Shown piece by piece: positions 8,607 to 16,881 of a stretch of DNA of 64,000 nucleotides (positions are counted from its first letter, which is position 1; each line of letters starts with the position of its first letter). The stretch lies in the NCBI RefSeq assembly GCF_019145205.1, contig NZ_JAHSTT010000009.1, forward strand, positions 1 through 64,000, in the 5' to 3' direction. This stretch comes from Pseudomonas khavaziana. GTDB lineage: Bacteria; Pseudomonadota; Gammaproteobacteria; Pseudomonadales; Pseudomonadaceae. The notes under the pieces are model-generated. The model was not told the origin of the DNA. It did no database searches and saw only the letters and a program-made list of their open reading frames with translations. A program made the translations under genes and the position numbers.

Positions 8607-9932
8607 TCACCACGCCACCACCTTGCGCACCTTCTCCAGGGCTTCACGCAACTGCCCCATCGACACCGAGCCAAGGGCCAGGCGCAGTGCGTGGGGCACC
8701 TGGGCCGAGACCGCGAAAGGCTCGGCGGTGGAGACGCAGACGCCGTCGCGCTGCAAGGTCATGGCCACTTGATCGGCGCGCGCATCCTCCGCCAGTGGCA
8801 ACCACAAAAAATACGATGACGGATGGCTGATATACCTCACCCCCGCCAGCACCTGCGCCGCCAACACCTGGCGGGCCTGGGCATCTTCGCGCTTTTGCGC
8901 TTCCAGTTGCGCCACCGTACCGTCTTCGAGCCAAGCCACCGCAATCGCACTCATTACCCCCGGTACGTTCCAGGTGGTGGCCATGATCGTGCGTTCCAAC
9001 GTGTTCACCCAGGCCGACGGCGCAGCGATAAAACCAACGCGCAAACCGGTGGCAACGCTCTTGGACAACCCGCCGATATACACCGTGCGCTCCGGGGCCA
9101 GCGTTGCCAACGGCGCGGGTGCGTCCTCGGCGAGAAACGCGTAGGCGCCATCTTCGATGATCATCAGGTTGTGCTGCCGTGCAACTGCCACCAAGCGCTC
9201 GCGCTGTTCCACGCTCAGCACCCAGCCCAGCGGGTTATGCAGGGTCGGCATGCTGTACACCGCACGTACCGGACGCCTGCGACACAGGTTGTGCAGGTGA
9301 TCCAGGTCCGGGCCGCTGGCGGTGACCGGGATGGCGACAATTTCCAGATGCAGGGTTTCAGCCAGCACCTTGAAGCCTGAGTAGGTCAGCGCATCCACCG
9401 CGATCACATCCCCAGGCTTGAGCAACGCCATCAGGGTCACCGCCAAGCCATGCTGGGCGCCGCTGACCACCAGCACTTGCTCGGCATCCACCACCAGCCC
9501 TCGGTTCAACAAGTGTCGCGCCACAGCGGCGCGCTCATGCACACGCCCGGCATGGGGCTGGTAACGCAGCAGCGCCTCCAGGTCGCCGGAAAGCGCCAGT
9601 TGACGCAACGCCGTGCGCAACAGTTCGGCCTGGCCCGGCAAGGACGGGTAGTTGAAGTTCAGATCCAGCAGGCCCGCCGCCACCGTCATCTGCCCACTGC
9701 CCTGCCCCGGCGGCAACGCAATCTCGCGCACGAAGGTGCCACGCCCGGTCTCGCCACTGACCAGGCCCATGGCTTCCAACTCGCTGTACACCCGGCTGGC
9801 AGTGACCAGCGCCAAACCATGCTCGGCGGCCAATTGTCGGTGGGTGGGCAGGCGCGTACCGGGTGACATCCGGCCGCTGCGAATGGCCTCGGCGAAGGTA
9901 TCGACCAGCGACTTGTAGCGGGCACGGGGCAT
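8607..9932 (-). CDS. MocR-type regulator (GntR helix-turn-helix plus aminotransferase domain)
   Basis: A 441-residue fusion. Residues 1-70 are a winged helix of the GntR type (FAEAIRSGRMSPGTRLPTHRQLAAEHGLALVTASRVYSEL). Residues 85-441 are a class I aminotransferase fold with the PLP lysine at Lys291 in YIGGLSKSVATGLRVGF and the pocket segment PTLHNPLG. MocR proteins usually act as PLP-sensing regulators rather than as enzymes. It is divergent from an EamA exporter with 89 bp between the two starts, an arrangement that commonly marks the exporter as the target. The effector is unknown, though an amino compound is the usual guess. Confidence 0.92.
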   Translation of the reverse strand: MPRARYKSLVDTFAEAIRSGRMSPGTRLPTHRQLAAEHGLALVTASRVYSELEAMGLVSGETGRGTFVREIALPPGQGSGQMTVAAGLLDLNFNYPSLPGQAELLRTALRQLALSGDLEALLRYQPHAGRVHERAAVARHLLNRGLVVDAEQVLVVSGAQHGLAVTLMALLKPGDVIAVDALTYSGFKVLAETLHLEIVAIPVTASGPDLDHLHNLCRRRPVRAVYSMPTLHNPLGWVLSVEQRERLVAVARQHNLMIIEDGAYAFLAEDAPAPLATLAPERTVYIGGLSKSVATGLRVGFIAAPSAWVNTLERTIMATTWNVPGVMSAIAVAWLEDGTVAQLEAQKREDAQARQVLAAQVLAGVRYISHPSSYFLWLPLAEDARADQVAMTLQRDGVCVSTAEPFAVSAQVPHALRLALGSVSMGQLREALEKVRKVVAW

Positions 9933-10021
9933 AGAACTGTATCCATGACAATTTTTTGATTGCCCTAATCTTCGACCCTAGGATAGCCGATACGCAACCT
10001 CCCTTTTTTGGACAGACCCTC

Positions 10022-10912
10022 ATGGAACGTACCTTCCCTCTCCGCACCCTGGACAGCAGTACCCAGGGCTGGATCAACGGTTTTATCGGCGTGGTGATTT
10101 TCAGCGGATCGCTGCCGGCCACGCGCCTGGCGGTGATGGAATTCGACCCGGTATTCCTGACCATGATCCGCGCGACCCTCGCCGCCTTGCTGGGCATAGG
10201 CCTGTTGTGGCTGTTCAAGGAGAAACGCCCTGCTCGCCAGCAATGGGCACCGCTGATCATCGTCGCCCTGGGCGTGGTGATCGGCTTCCCACTGCTGACG
10301 GCCCTGGCCCTGCAATACGTGACCTCGGCCCACTCCATCGTCTTCATCGGCCTGCTGCCACTGGCCACGGCGGTGTTCGGCGTGCTGCGTGGCGGGGAGC
10401 GGCCCAGGCCGGTGTTCTGGTTGTTTTCGATCCTGGGCAGCCTGTTGGTGATGGGCTATGCCTTGGCCCAAGGCTTGAGCGCCGCCCCTGCGGGCGACTT
10501 ATTGATGCTGTTGGCAGTGCTGGTATGCGGCCTGGGTTATGCCGAAGGCGCCAAACTGTCGCGCAGCCTCGGCGGCTGGCAGGTGATCTGCTGGGCGTTG
10601 GTGGTGTCGCTGCCGGTGGTGGCGCCGCTGAGCCTGCTGCTGGCGCCTTCGACCTTCCACGGCATCAGCCTGCCGGCGTGGCTGAGCCTGGGGTACGTGT
10701 CACTGTTCAGCATGTTGATCGGCTTTGTGTTCTGGTATCGCGGCCTGGCACAGGGCGGTATTGCTTCGGTCGGCCAGTTGCAGCTGCTGCAACCTTTCTT
10801 CGGCCTGGGGCTGGCGGCGGGCCTGCTGCACGAACAGGTCAGCCTGGGCATGGTGCTGGTGACGGTGGCAGTGATCGGCTGCGTGGCCGGGGCGAAGAAG
10901 TTTGCTCGCTGA
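10022..10912 (+). CDS. EamA/DMT-family transporter
   Basis: About 296 residues with ten predicted membrane helices in two EamA repeats, the first with FIGVVIFSGSLPATRLAVMEFDPVF and the second starting near GDLLMLLAVLVCGLGYAEGAKLSRSLGG. Such inner-membrane proteins mostly export amino acids or other metabolites. The ATG at 10022 was chosen because it has a GGA upstream and leaves a short tail before the first helix; the frame opens earlier at 9956 but that part overlaps the promoter region shared with the MocR gene. The MocR neighbour is the likely regulator. The substrate cannot be predicted. Confidence 0.88.
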   Translation: MERTFPLRTLDSSTQGWINGFIGVVIFSGSLPATRLAVMEFDPVFLTMIRATLAALLGIGLLWLFKEKRPARQQWAPLIIVALGVVIGFPLLTALALQYVTSAHSIVFIGLLPLATAVFGVLRGGERPRPVFWLFSILGSLLVMGYALAQGLSAAPAGDLLMLLAVLVCGLGYAEGAKLSRSLGGWQVICWALVVSLPVVAPLSLLLAPSTFHGISLPAWLSLGYVSLFSMLIGFVFWYRGLAQGGIASVGQLQLLQPFFGLGLAAGLLHEQVSLGMVLVTVAVIGCVAGAKKFAR

Positions 10913-10963
10913 CGCGCAGCCTGCTAAACAGAGGCGTCGCCCCAAGAACAACAAGGACTCTAC

Positions 10964-11458
10964 ATGCACAGCGCATCTCTGCAGGACACTACCGCGCCTG
11001 AAGGCATCTGCTACGGCTGCGGCAGCAGCAACCCCCACGGCCTGCACATCAAGAGCCGATGGGCCGACGATGGCGTGCACGTCATCTCCGAGCATCAGCC
11101 CGAGGCCAAATACAGCGGCTGGCCAGACCTGGTCTACGGTGGCCTGATCGCCATGTTGGTGGACTGCCATTCCAACTGGACCGCCATGGCCTACCACTAC
11201 CGTGCCGAGCAACGTGAACCCGGCAGCCTGCCGCGCATCGATTGCGTCACCGGCAACCTGGGCATCAAGTTCATCAAGCCCACTCCCATGGGAACACCCC
11301 TGACCCTGCGTGCCCGGGTCGAAGGCGAGGTCGGACGCAAAAGCCGCGTGGTTTGCGAGGTATATGCCGGCGATGTACTCACCGCTATCGGCGACTCGGT
11401 GTTCGTGCGCGTCGACACCGGCCAACTGGCCGCGACCGCCCATGGCCGCGAGGCTTGA
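10964..11458 (+). CDS. PaaI-family hot-dog thioesterase
   Basis: A 164-residue cytoplasmic protein with the hot-dog fold pattern of PaaI-type thioesterases: GICYGCGSSNPHGLHIKSRW at the start, then YSGWPDLVYGGLIAMLVDCHSNW, where the conserved HGG of the family appears as YGG and is followed by the acidic residue of the central helix (VDCHSNW). A late strand FIKPTPMGTPLTLRARVEG completes the fold. It probably releases CoA from an acyl-CoA. The CYGCG cysteines near the N-terminus are shared with a subgroup of these proteins. The start ATG has AAGGA eight bases upstream. It may be co-transcribed with the EamA gene (51 bp gap) and the hydrolase gene that follows (43 bp gap). Confidence 0.85.
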   Translation: MHSASLQDTTAPEGICYGCGSSNPHGLHIKSRWADDGVHVISEHQPEAKYSGWPDLVYGGLIAMLVDCHSNWTAMAYHYRAEQREPGSLPRIDCVTGNLGIKFIKPTPMGTPLTLRARVEGEVGRKSRVVCEVYAGDVLTAIGDSVFVRVDTGQLAATAHGREA

Positions 11459-11501
11459 TCCTGGTCTACAGTGAATGCGACCGCTGACCGAGGACTGCAC
11501 A

Positions 11502-12389
11502 ATGACCCGTCTCACCGCCAAGGACTTTGCCCCCGAACTGCTGGAGCTCTACGACGGCTACGCCCACGGCAAGCTCAACCGCCGCGAATTTCTCGACCGT
11601 GCGGCGCTGTTCACCTTCGGCGGCATCACCGCTTCGGCGCTGCTGGCAGCCCTGAGCCCCAACTACGCCCTGGCCGAACAAGTGAAATTCACCGACCCGG
11701 ACATCGTCGCCGACTACATCACCTACCCGTCGCCCAAGGGCAACGGCACGGTGCGCGGCTACCTGGTACGCCCGGCCAAGACCGCAGGCAAGCTGCCCGC
11801 CGTGGTGGTGGTACATGAAAACCGGGGCCTGAACCCCTATATCGAAGACGTTGCGCGGCGCCTGGCCAAGGCCGGCTTTATCGCCTTGGCACCGGACGGC
11901 CTGACTTCGGTGGGTGGCTACCCCGGCAACGACGAAAAAGGCGTGGCACTGCAACAGACCGTCGACCCGACCAAACTGATGAATGACTTCTTCGCCGCCA
12001 TCGAATGGCTGATGCACCACGACAGCAGTACCGGCAAGGTCGGCATCACTGGTTTCTGTTATGGCGGTGGCGTGACCAATGCGGCGGCGGTGGCCTACCC
12101 GGAACTGGGCGCGGCGGTGTCGTTCTACGGGCGCCAACCCGATGCCAAGGATGTACCGCGCATCAAGGCGCCGATCATGCTGCATTACGGTGAGCTGGAT
12201 ACGCGAATCAATGAGGGCTGGCCGGCGTATGAGCAGGCATTGAAAGCCGCCGGCACCACCTATGAAGCGTTTATCTACAAAGGTGCCAACCACGGCTTTC
12301 ACAACGATTCGACACCACGCTATGACGAAGCAGCAGCAAACCTCGCCTGGGAGCGTACCCTGGGATGGTTCCACAAATACCTCGCCTGA
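11502..12389 (+). CDS. Dienelactone hydrolase family protein, Tat-exported
   Basis: A 295-residue alpha/beta hydrolase. The N-terminus carries a twin-arginine signal with R27-R28 in LNRREFLDRAALF followed by a hydrophobic stretch and cleavage near ALA-EQ (residue 58). The dienelactone hydrolase triad can be seen: Cys in GFCYGGG, an Asp in LHYGELDTRIN, and His in GANHGFHND; the regulatory Glu sits in VHENRGL. The family opens lactones or acts on other esters; here the protein would work in the periplasm. The ATG at 11502 has GAGGA upstream, nine codons inside the longest frame. It is followed by a decayed REP-containing element. Confidence 0.9.
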   Translation: MTRLTAKDFAPELLELYDGYAHGKLNRREFLDRAALFTFGGITASALLAALSPNYALAEQVKFTDPDIVADYITYPSPKGNGTVRGYLVRPAKTAGKLPAVVVVHENRGLNPYIEDVARRLAKAGFIALAPDGLTSVGGYPGNDEKGVALQQTVDPTKLMNDFFAAIEWLMHHDSSTGKVGITGFCYGGGVTNAAAVAYPELGAAVSFYGRQPDAKDVPRIKAPIMLHYGELDTRINEGWPAYEQALKAAGTTYEAFIYKGANHGFHNDSTPRYDEAAANLAWERTLGWFHKYLA

Positions 12390-12396
12390 CAGCACT

Positions 12397-12517
12397 CTAA
12401 TGCCGATCAGTTAAGGCTTTTGTAGGAGCGAGCTTGCTCGCGAAAAACTCACAGACACCGCGTTGATTCAGGAAACACGCGTTATCGTTGACGTTTTTCG
12501 CGAGCCAGCTCGCTCCT
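12397..12517. repeat. Decayed copy of the 163-bp element (left end and inner REP pair)
   Basis: It begins with CTCTAATGCCGATCAGTTAA, a mutated form of the left terminal repeat found at 4912, followed by the inner REP pair with arms GAGCGAGCTTGCTCGCGAAA. The right terminal repeat is missing. It lies between two convergent genes and may also act as a terminator. Confidence 0.7.
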
Positions 12518-12541
12518 ACAGAGGGCGATCCCTCTCCCACA

Positions 12542-13414
12542 TCAGGCAGCACTGGTCTGCAACCATCCTTTGAACGCAAGCATCGCCGGTGTCTCATTGC
12601 GCGACTGCAAACGGGTCAACCAATAGCTGCCAGTCGTAATTCCTACCTGGAACGGCTGGCGGAACACATCGCTCTCCAGCTGTCGCGAAAACATCAGCGC
12701 CGGCGCCAGCGCCACGCCGCTGCCTTGCAGGGCGGCTTCCATCATCGCCAGCGAGGAGTCGAACACGATACTGCGCGGCACCCGCGTATCGATGGGCAAA
12801 CCGGCGGCCTGGAACCACAGGCTCCACTCATCGGCACGGTAGGAGCGCAGCAAGGTATGCTTCAACAGGTCCGCCGGACTGTGCAGTTGCTCGGCAATCT
12901 GCGGTACGCACAACACCGTCAACGGCGCCTCCAGCAATGGGCATGCATCGGTGCCGTGCCAGGCGCCGGCGCCAAAGCGGATCGCGTAGTCAAGGCCTTC
13001 GGCGGCCACATCCACTCGGTTGTTGTGGGTGGACAGGCGCAGGTCGATAAACGGGTAGCGACTGTGGAAATCCGCCAGGCGTGGCAACAGCCAGCCCACC
13101 GCAAAGGTGCCGACCGCCCCCACCGTCAGCACTTCACGGTAATGCCCGCCCTCGAACTGGCCCAACGTCAGGGCAATGCGATCAAAGGCATCACGCAGCA
13201 CCGGCAGCAGGGTTTCGCCTTCGCTGGTGAGCATCAGGCCCCGAGGCAAGCGCTTGAACAACGTAACATTGAGTTGGGCTTCGAGACTTTTAACCTGATG
13301 GCTGACGGCCGCCTGGGTCACGCACAGCTCAATGGCCGCACGGGTAAAGCTCAAATGGCGCGCCGAGGCTTCGAAGGCACGCAGGGCATTGAGCGGCAAG
13401 TGGGAACGCAGCAA
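12542..13414 (-). CDS. ampR: LysR-type regulator AmpR
   Basis: A 290-residue LysR protein whose sequence is close to P. aeruginosa AmpR over its whole length as I recall it: HLPLNALRAFEASARHLSFT in the helix-turn-helix, LPRGLMLTSEGE, VGAVGTFAVGWLLPRL and STHNNRVDVAAEGLDYAIRFG in the effector domain. AmpR senses muropeptides from cell-wall recycling: it represses ampC with UDP-MurNAc-pentapeptide bound and activates it with anhydro-muropeptides. The start is a TTG (13412-13414) preceded by GGGGTAAG; it aligns with the usual first residue and no ATG is available. The gene is divergent from ampC across 130 bp, the classical arrangement. The last residues are shorter than in P. aeruginosa. Confidence 0.93.
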   Translation of the reverse strand: MLRSHLPLNALRAFEASARHLSFTRAAIELCVTQAAVSHQVKSLEAQLNVTLFKRLPRGLMLTSEGETLLPVLRDAFDRIALTLGQFEGGHYREVLTVGAVGTFAVGWLLPRLADFHSRYPFIDLRLSTHNNRVDVAAEGLDYAIRFGAGAWHGTDACPLLEAPLTVLCVPQIAEQLHSPADLLKHTLLRSYRADEWSLWFQAAGLPIDTRVPRSIVFDSSLAMMEAALQGSGVALAPALMFSRQLESDVFRQPFQVGITTGSYWLTRLQSRNETPAMLAFKGWLQTSAA

Positions 13415-13544
13415 GGCTTACCCCAATTTTTCTAATGGCTGGTGCGAGATATCATCGTTTGCCCGCGTCCTGAAATCCACCTAGATTTGCCACGCCTGCG
13501 CAGGTTCTGATCGTCATCACTCTTTTACATGGAAGCGAGTCACC
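13415..13544. promoter_or_regulatory. ampR-ampC intergenic control region
   Basis: This 130-bp divergent region should hold the AmpR operator and both promoters, as in other ampR-ampC pairs. I could not fix the exact LysR box by eye. The part closest to ampR (13415-13440) is AT-rich. The ampC ribosome site is GGAAGCGAG at about 13533. Confidence 0.5.
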
Positions 13545-14687
13545 ATGAAGCGCAACTTACAAACACTGCTGGTTTCCGCGTTATTTCTGGGGTCTGGCAG
13601 TTGCATGGCCGCCGTCGATATACGCCAGGTCGTGGACAGCAACGTCAAAGCCTTGATGCAGCAGCAAGCTATCCCGGGCTTGTCGGTGGCCGTCGTCAAC
13701 CAGGGCAAGGTGCAATACTTTAACTACGGCGTCGCCGCCAAGGACACCCAGGCCCCAGTCACCGAAGACACCCTGTTCGAAATAGGCTCGGTGAGTAAAA
13801 CCTTCACCGCCACCCTCGGCGGTTATGCCCAGGCCACCGGCAAGCTCAAACTGTCGGATATGGCCAGCCAACACTTGCCCGCCCTGGCCGGCAGCGCGTT
13901 TGACCGCATCAGCCTGCTGCAACTGGCGACCTATACCCCAGGAGGCCTGCCGCTGCAGTTTCCGGACGCCGCCGACCGTGCAGCCTCAATGCTCAGCTAC
14001 TTCCAGCACTGGAAACCCACGTATGCCCCGGGTGAACAGCGTCTGTATTCCAACCCCAGTATCGGCCTGTTCGGCTACCTGGCAGCGCAAAGCCTGGGCC
14101 AGCCATTCAACGTCGCGATGGAGAAGACCCTGCTGCCCAAGCTGGGCTTGACCAACACTTATGTCCGCGTGCGTGCCGACAAAGCCGGCCAATATGCCCA
14201 AGGCTATGACAAGCAGCAAAATCCCGTACGCGTGAGCCCCGGCGCCCTGGACAGCGAAGCCTACGGCATCAAGACCAGCAGCCAGGACCTGGCTCGCTAC
14301 GTGATCGCCAACATGCACCCGCAGACCCTGGAACAGCCCCTGCAACAAGCCATCGCTGCCACTCACGCCGGCTACTACAGGGTCAACGACATGACCCAGG
14401 GCCTGGGTTGGGAACGCTACCCCTACCCCATCACCCTGCAAGCTTTGATCGACGGCAACTCCACGCCGATGGCGATGGAGCCGCACAAGGTCAACTGGCT
14501 GAGCCCGGCCCAGGCGCAACCGGCCAACGTGCTGTACAACAAGACCGGCTCCACTGGCGGCTTTGGTGCGTATGTGGCGTATGTGCCAAGCAAGGACATG
14601 GGCGTGGTGATCCTGGCGAACCGCAACTACCCGAATGCCGAGCGGGTGAAAGTGGCGCACGCGATCTTGAGTGCGCTGGATAAATAA
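13545..14687 (+). CDS. ampC: Class C beta-lactamase AmpC
   Basis: A 380-residue serine beta-lactamase with a signal peptide (MKRNLQTLLVSALFLGSGSC, cleavage near MAA at 23). All class C motifs are present: the SxxK site Ser82-Val-Ser-Lys85 in FEIGSVSKTF, Tyr168-Ser-Asn170 in RLYSNPSIG, and Lys334-Thr-Gly336 in LYNKTGSTGGFG. The length fits chromosomal AmpC enzymes. It hydrolyses penicillins and cephalosporins in the periplasm. The divergent ampR gene indicates inducible expression by beta-lactams through cell-wall recycling. No truncation is seen. Confidence 0.96.
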   Translation: MKRNLQTLLVSALFLGSGSCMAAVDIRQVVDSNVKALMQQQAIPGLSVAVVNQGKVQYFNYGVAAKDTQAPVTEDTLFEIGSVSKTFTATLGGYAQATGKLKLSDMASQHLPALAGSAFDRISLLQLATYTPGGLPLQFPDAADRAASMLSYFQHWKPTYAPGEQRLYSNPSIGLFGYLAAQSLGQPFNVAMEKTLLPKLGLTNTYVRVRADKAGQYAQGYDKQQNPVRVSPGALDSEAYGIKTSSQDLARYVIANMHPQTLEQPLQQAIAATHAGYYRVNDMTQGLGWERYPYPITLQALIDGNSTPMAMEPHKVNWLSPAQAQPANVLYNKTGSTGGFGAYVAYVPSKDMGVVILANRNYPNAERVKVAHAILSALDK

Positions 14688-14704
14688 CACCGAACACAAA
14701 ACCC

Positions 14705-14792
14705 TGTGGGAGGGAGCTTGCTCCCGATGGTGGTGGTTCAGTTACAGATGCATTACTGACACTCCCTCATCGGGAGCAAGCCCCCTCCCACA
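14705..14792. repeat. REPIN between ampC and the TRAP transporter
   Basis: Arms TGTGGGAGGGAGCTTGCTCC and GGGAGCAAGCCCCCTCCCAC face each other around a spacer of about 35 bp. It separates two convergent genes and may end both transcripts. Confidence 0.88.
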
Positions 14793-14805
14793 TTTTTGAC
14801 TGCGT

Positions 14806-16086
14806 TTACATTCCGAGCCACTGCGGCAGTGCGAGGGAAATGAACGGCAAATAAGTGACCATGATCAGGAACACCAACAGGATCATCAGCCACGGCATCG
14901 CCGCGCGAATGGTTTGCCCCAGGGTCAACCCCGTCACCGCCGAGGTCACAAACAGGTTCAACCCCACCGGTGGATGCACCAGACCGATTTCCATGTTCAC
15001 CACCATCACGATGCCCAGGTGAATCGGATCAATGCCCAGCTTCATCGCAATCGGGAAGAAGATCGGCGCCAGAATCAGCACGATGGCCGAGGGCTCCATG
15101 AAGCTGCCGGCAATCAGCAGCACCACGTTGACCATGATCAGGAAACCAATCGGCGTCAGCCCTTCAGAGATCACCCACGCAGTGATTTCCTGGGGAATCT
15201 GCTCAGTGGTCAGCACATGGGCAAACAGCATGGCGTTGGCGATAATGAACATCAGCATGATCGACAACCGCCCGGATTCCAGCAGTACCTTGGGGCAGTC
15301 GCGCAGCTTCATGTCCTTGTAGATAAACAGCGCCACAAACGCCGAATACACCGCCGCCACCGCCGCCGCTTCGGTGGGGGTGAACATGCCGCTATAGATG
15401 CCGCCGAGGATGATCACCAACAGCAACAGGCCCCAGAAAGCCCGGCGGGCGCAACTGAGCCACTCGCGGAACGTCGCCCGTGGTTGCGCCGGCAATTTCT
15501 TGATGCGTGCGACGATGTAGATCGCGATCATCAGCATCAGGCCCAGCAACAGTCCCGGGATCACCCCGGCCATGAACAGCTTGCCTACCGAGGTTTCGGT
15601 CGCCGCCGAATACACCACCATCACAATCGACGGCGGAATCAGGATCCCCAAGGTCCCGGCGTTGCAGATGATCCCCGCACCAAACTCCTTCGGATAACCG
15701 GAACGCACCATGCCTGCCACGGCAATCGAGCCCACCGCCGCCACCGTGGCCGGTGACGAGCCGGACAGCGCCGCAAACAACATGCAGGCCAGCACCGCCG
15801 CAATCGCCAGGCCGCCACGGATGTGGCCGACACAGGCATTGGCGAAGTCGATCAGCCGCTGGGCTACGCCGCCGGTGGTCATGAACGCGCCGGACAGCAG
15901 GAAGAACGGAATCGCCAGGAAGGTGTAGGCGTCGGAGGTCTCGAACAGCTTGATCGCCAGGGAACTCACCGAGTCCTGGCTGAACATCAGAATCGACACC
16001 GCACCGGACAGCCCCAGGGAAATCGCAATCGGCACGCCGAGGAACATGAACACAAACAACAGCAGAAACAGACAGAGCACGGCCAT
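14806..16086 (-). CDS. dctM: TRAP transporter large membrane subunit (DctM type), itaconate cluster
   Basis: A 426-residue integral membrane protein with about twelve helices of the DctM family (LFLLLFVFMFLGVPIAISLG, GLNLFVTSAVTGLTLGQTIRA). It is the ion-coupled translocation channel of a TRAP transporter and works with the small subunit and the periplasmic binding protein encoded upstream. Its start overlaps the stop of dctQ by one base (TGATG), so the two are translationally coupled. The whole cluster matches P. aeruginosa PA0878-PA0886, which places this subunit last. By context the substrate is probably itaconate or a related C5-dicarboxylate; that is inference. Confidence 0.92.
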   Translation of the reverse strand: MAVLCLFLLLFVFMFLGVPIAISLGLSGAVSILMFSQDSVSSLAIKLFETSDAYTFLAIPFFLLSGAFMTTGGVAQRLIDFANACVGHIRGGLAIAAVLACMLFAALSGSSPATVAAVGSIAVAGMVRSGYPKEFGAGIICNAGTLGILIPPSIVMVVYSAATETSVGKLFMAGVIPGLLLGLMLMIAIYIVARIKKLPAQPRATFREWLSCARRAFWGLLLLVIILGGIYSGMFTPTEAAAVAAVYSAFVALFIYKDMKLRDCPKVLLESGRLSIMLMFIIANAMLFAHVLTTEQIPQEITAWVISEGLTPIGFLIMVNVVLLIAGSFMEPSAIVLILAPIFFPIAMKLGIDPIHLGIVMVVNMEIGLVHPPVGLNLFVTSAVTGLTLGQTIRAAMPWLMILLVFLIMVTYLPFISLALPQWLGM

Positions 16087-16718
16087 CAGTGACGCTCCTC
16101 ATGGCTGCCGGCCAACTTGCTGGCCTCACCGGCCTCGTCGGCCAGCCCCAACCCGACCTGGCGGTGGGTAAAGATGCGATAGAAAATTTCCAGGTAGCGG
16201 ATGAATACCAAGGCAAAGCCGATGGGCACGATCGCCACGATGTCGCCCACATCGATGCCGAACTGGTCGAGGTCTTCGGCGCCGATATGCGCGGTCATCA
16301 CTGCGCTCACCCACTTGTAGCTGGCCACCATGAACAACCCGGCATAGGCCAGGCAGCACAGGCAGGCGAGCAGGCCGAGCAGGCGTTGCACCGGGCGCTT
16401 GGTCAGCCTGACCAACGCGTCCACGCCGAGGTGGCCGGCGGTGCGTACACCGTAGGAAATGCCGAAGAAAATCAGCCAGCCGAACATGGCCTTGGTCAAC
16501 GCCACGCTCCAGGTCATGTCCTGGGCCCAGGTCATGGTGCCGTCGCCCAGGGCGTTGAAGAAATTGCTGCTCCAGGCCCATTTATCCGCCAGGGCGAAGA
16601 ACAGGGTGTAGATGTTGTTGAGCATGACGTAGACGAATGTCACCAGGGTCATGGCGGCGAGCAGGAAGGCAATAAAGCCTTCCTCCAGGTGCTCCCAGAC
16701 GCGCCTTAGCGTTTGCAT
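16086..16718 (-). CDS. dctQ: TRAP transporter small membrane subunit (DctQ type)
   Basis: A 210-residue protein with four predicted helices. It contains the DctQ pattern WSVALTKAMFGWLIFFGISYGVRTAGHLGVDALVRLTKRP. It is longer than many DctQ proteins (about 160-180) because of an extended first loop and a charged C-terminal tail. The ATG at 16716-16718 has GCGAGG upstream; an open frame that runs further upstream only reads through a REPIN. It stabilises and cooperates with the large subunit dctM, whose gene overlaps its stop codon. A REPIN separates it from dctP. Confidence 0.9.
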   Translation of the reverse strand: MQTLRRVWEHLEEGFIAFLLAAMTLVTFVYVMLNNIYTLFFALADKWAWSSNFFNALGDGTMTWAQDMTWSVALTKAMFGWLIFFGISYGVRTAGHLGVDALVRLTKRPVQRLLGLLACLCCLAYAGLFMVASYKWVSAVMTAHIGAEDLDQFGIDVGDIVAIVPIGFALVFIRYLEIFYRIFTHRQVGLGLADEAGEASKLAGSHEERH

Positions 16719-16768
16719 GGCAAAACCTCGCGAGGCAAATGAAATACCAGGGTGGAACTTGCCCGAAA

Positions 16769-16857
16769 TGTGGGAGGGGGCTTGCTCCCGATAGCAGTGT
16801 GTCAGCTTGCAGATCTGCCTCTGATCCACCGCTATCGGGAGCAAGCCCCCTCCCACA
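16769..16857. repeat. REPIN inside the TRAP operon, between dctP and dctQ
   Basis: A full REPIN with arms TGTGGGAGGGGGCTTGCTCC and its complement lies in the 163-bp gap between dctP and dctQ on the same strand. In the transcript it would form a long hairpin, which may dampen read-through or protect the upstream dctP message. Confidence 0.9.
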
Positions 16858-16881
16858 TTGGATCTCAGTACACCCTGGGGA

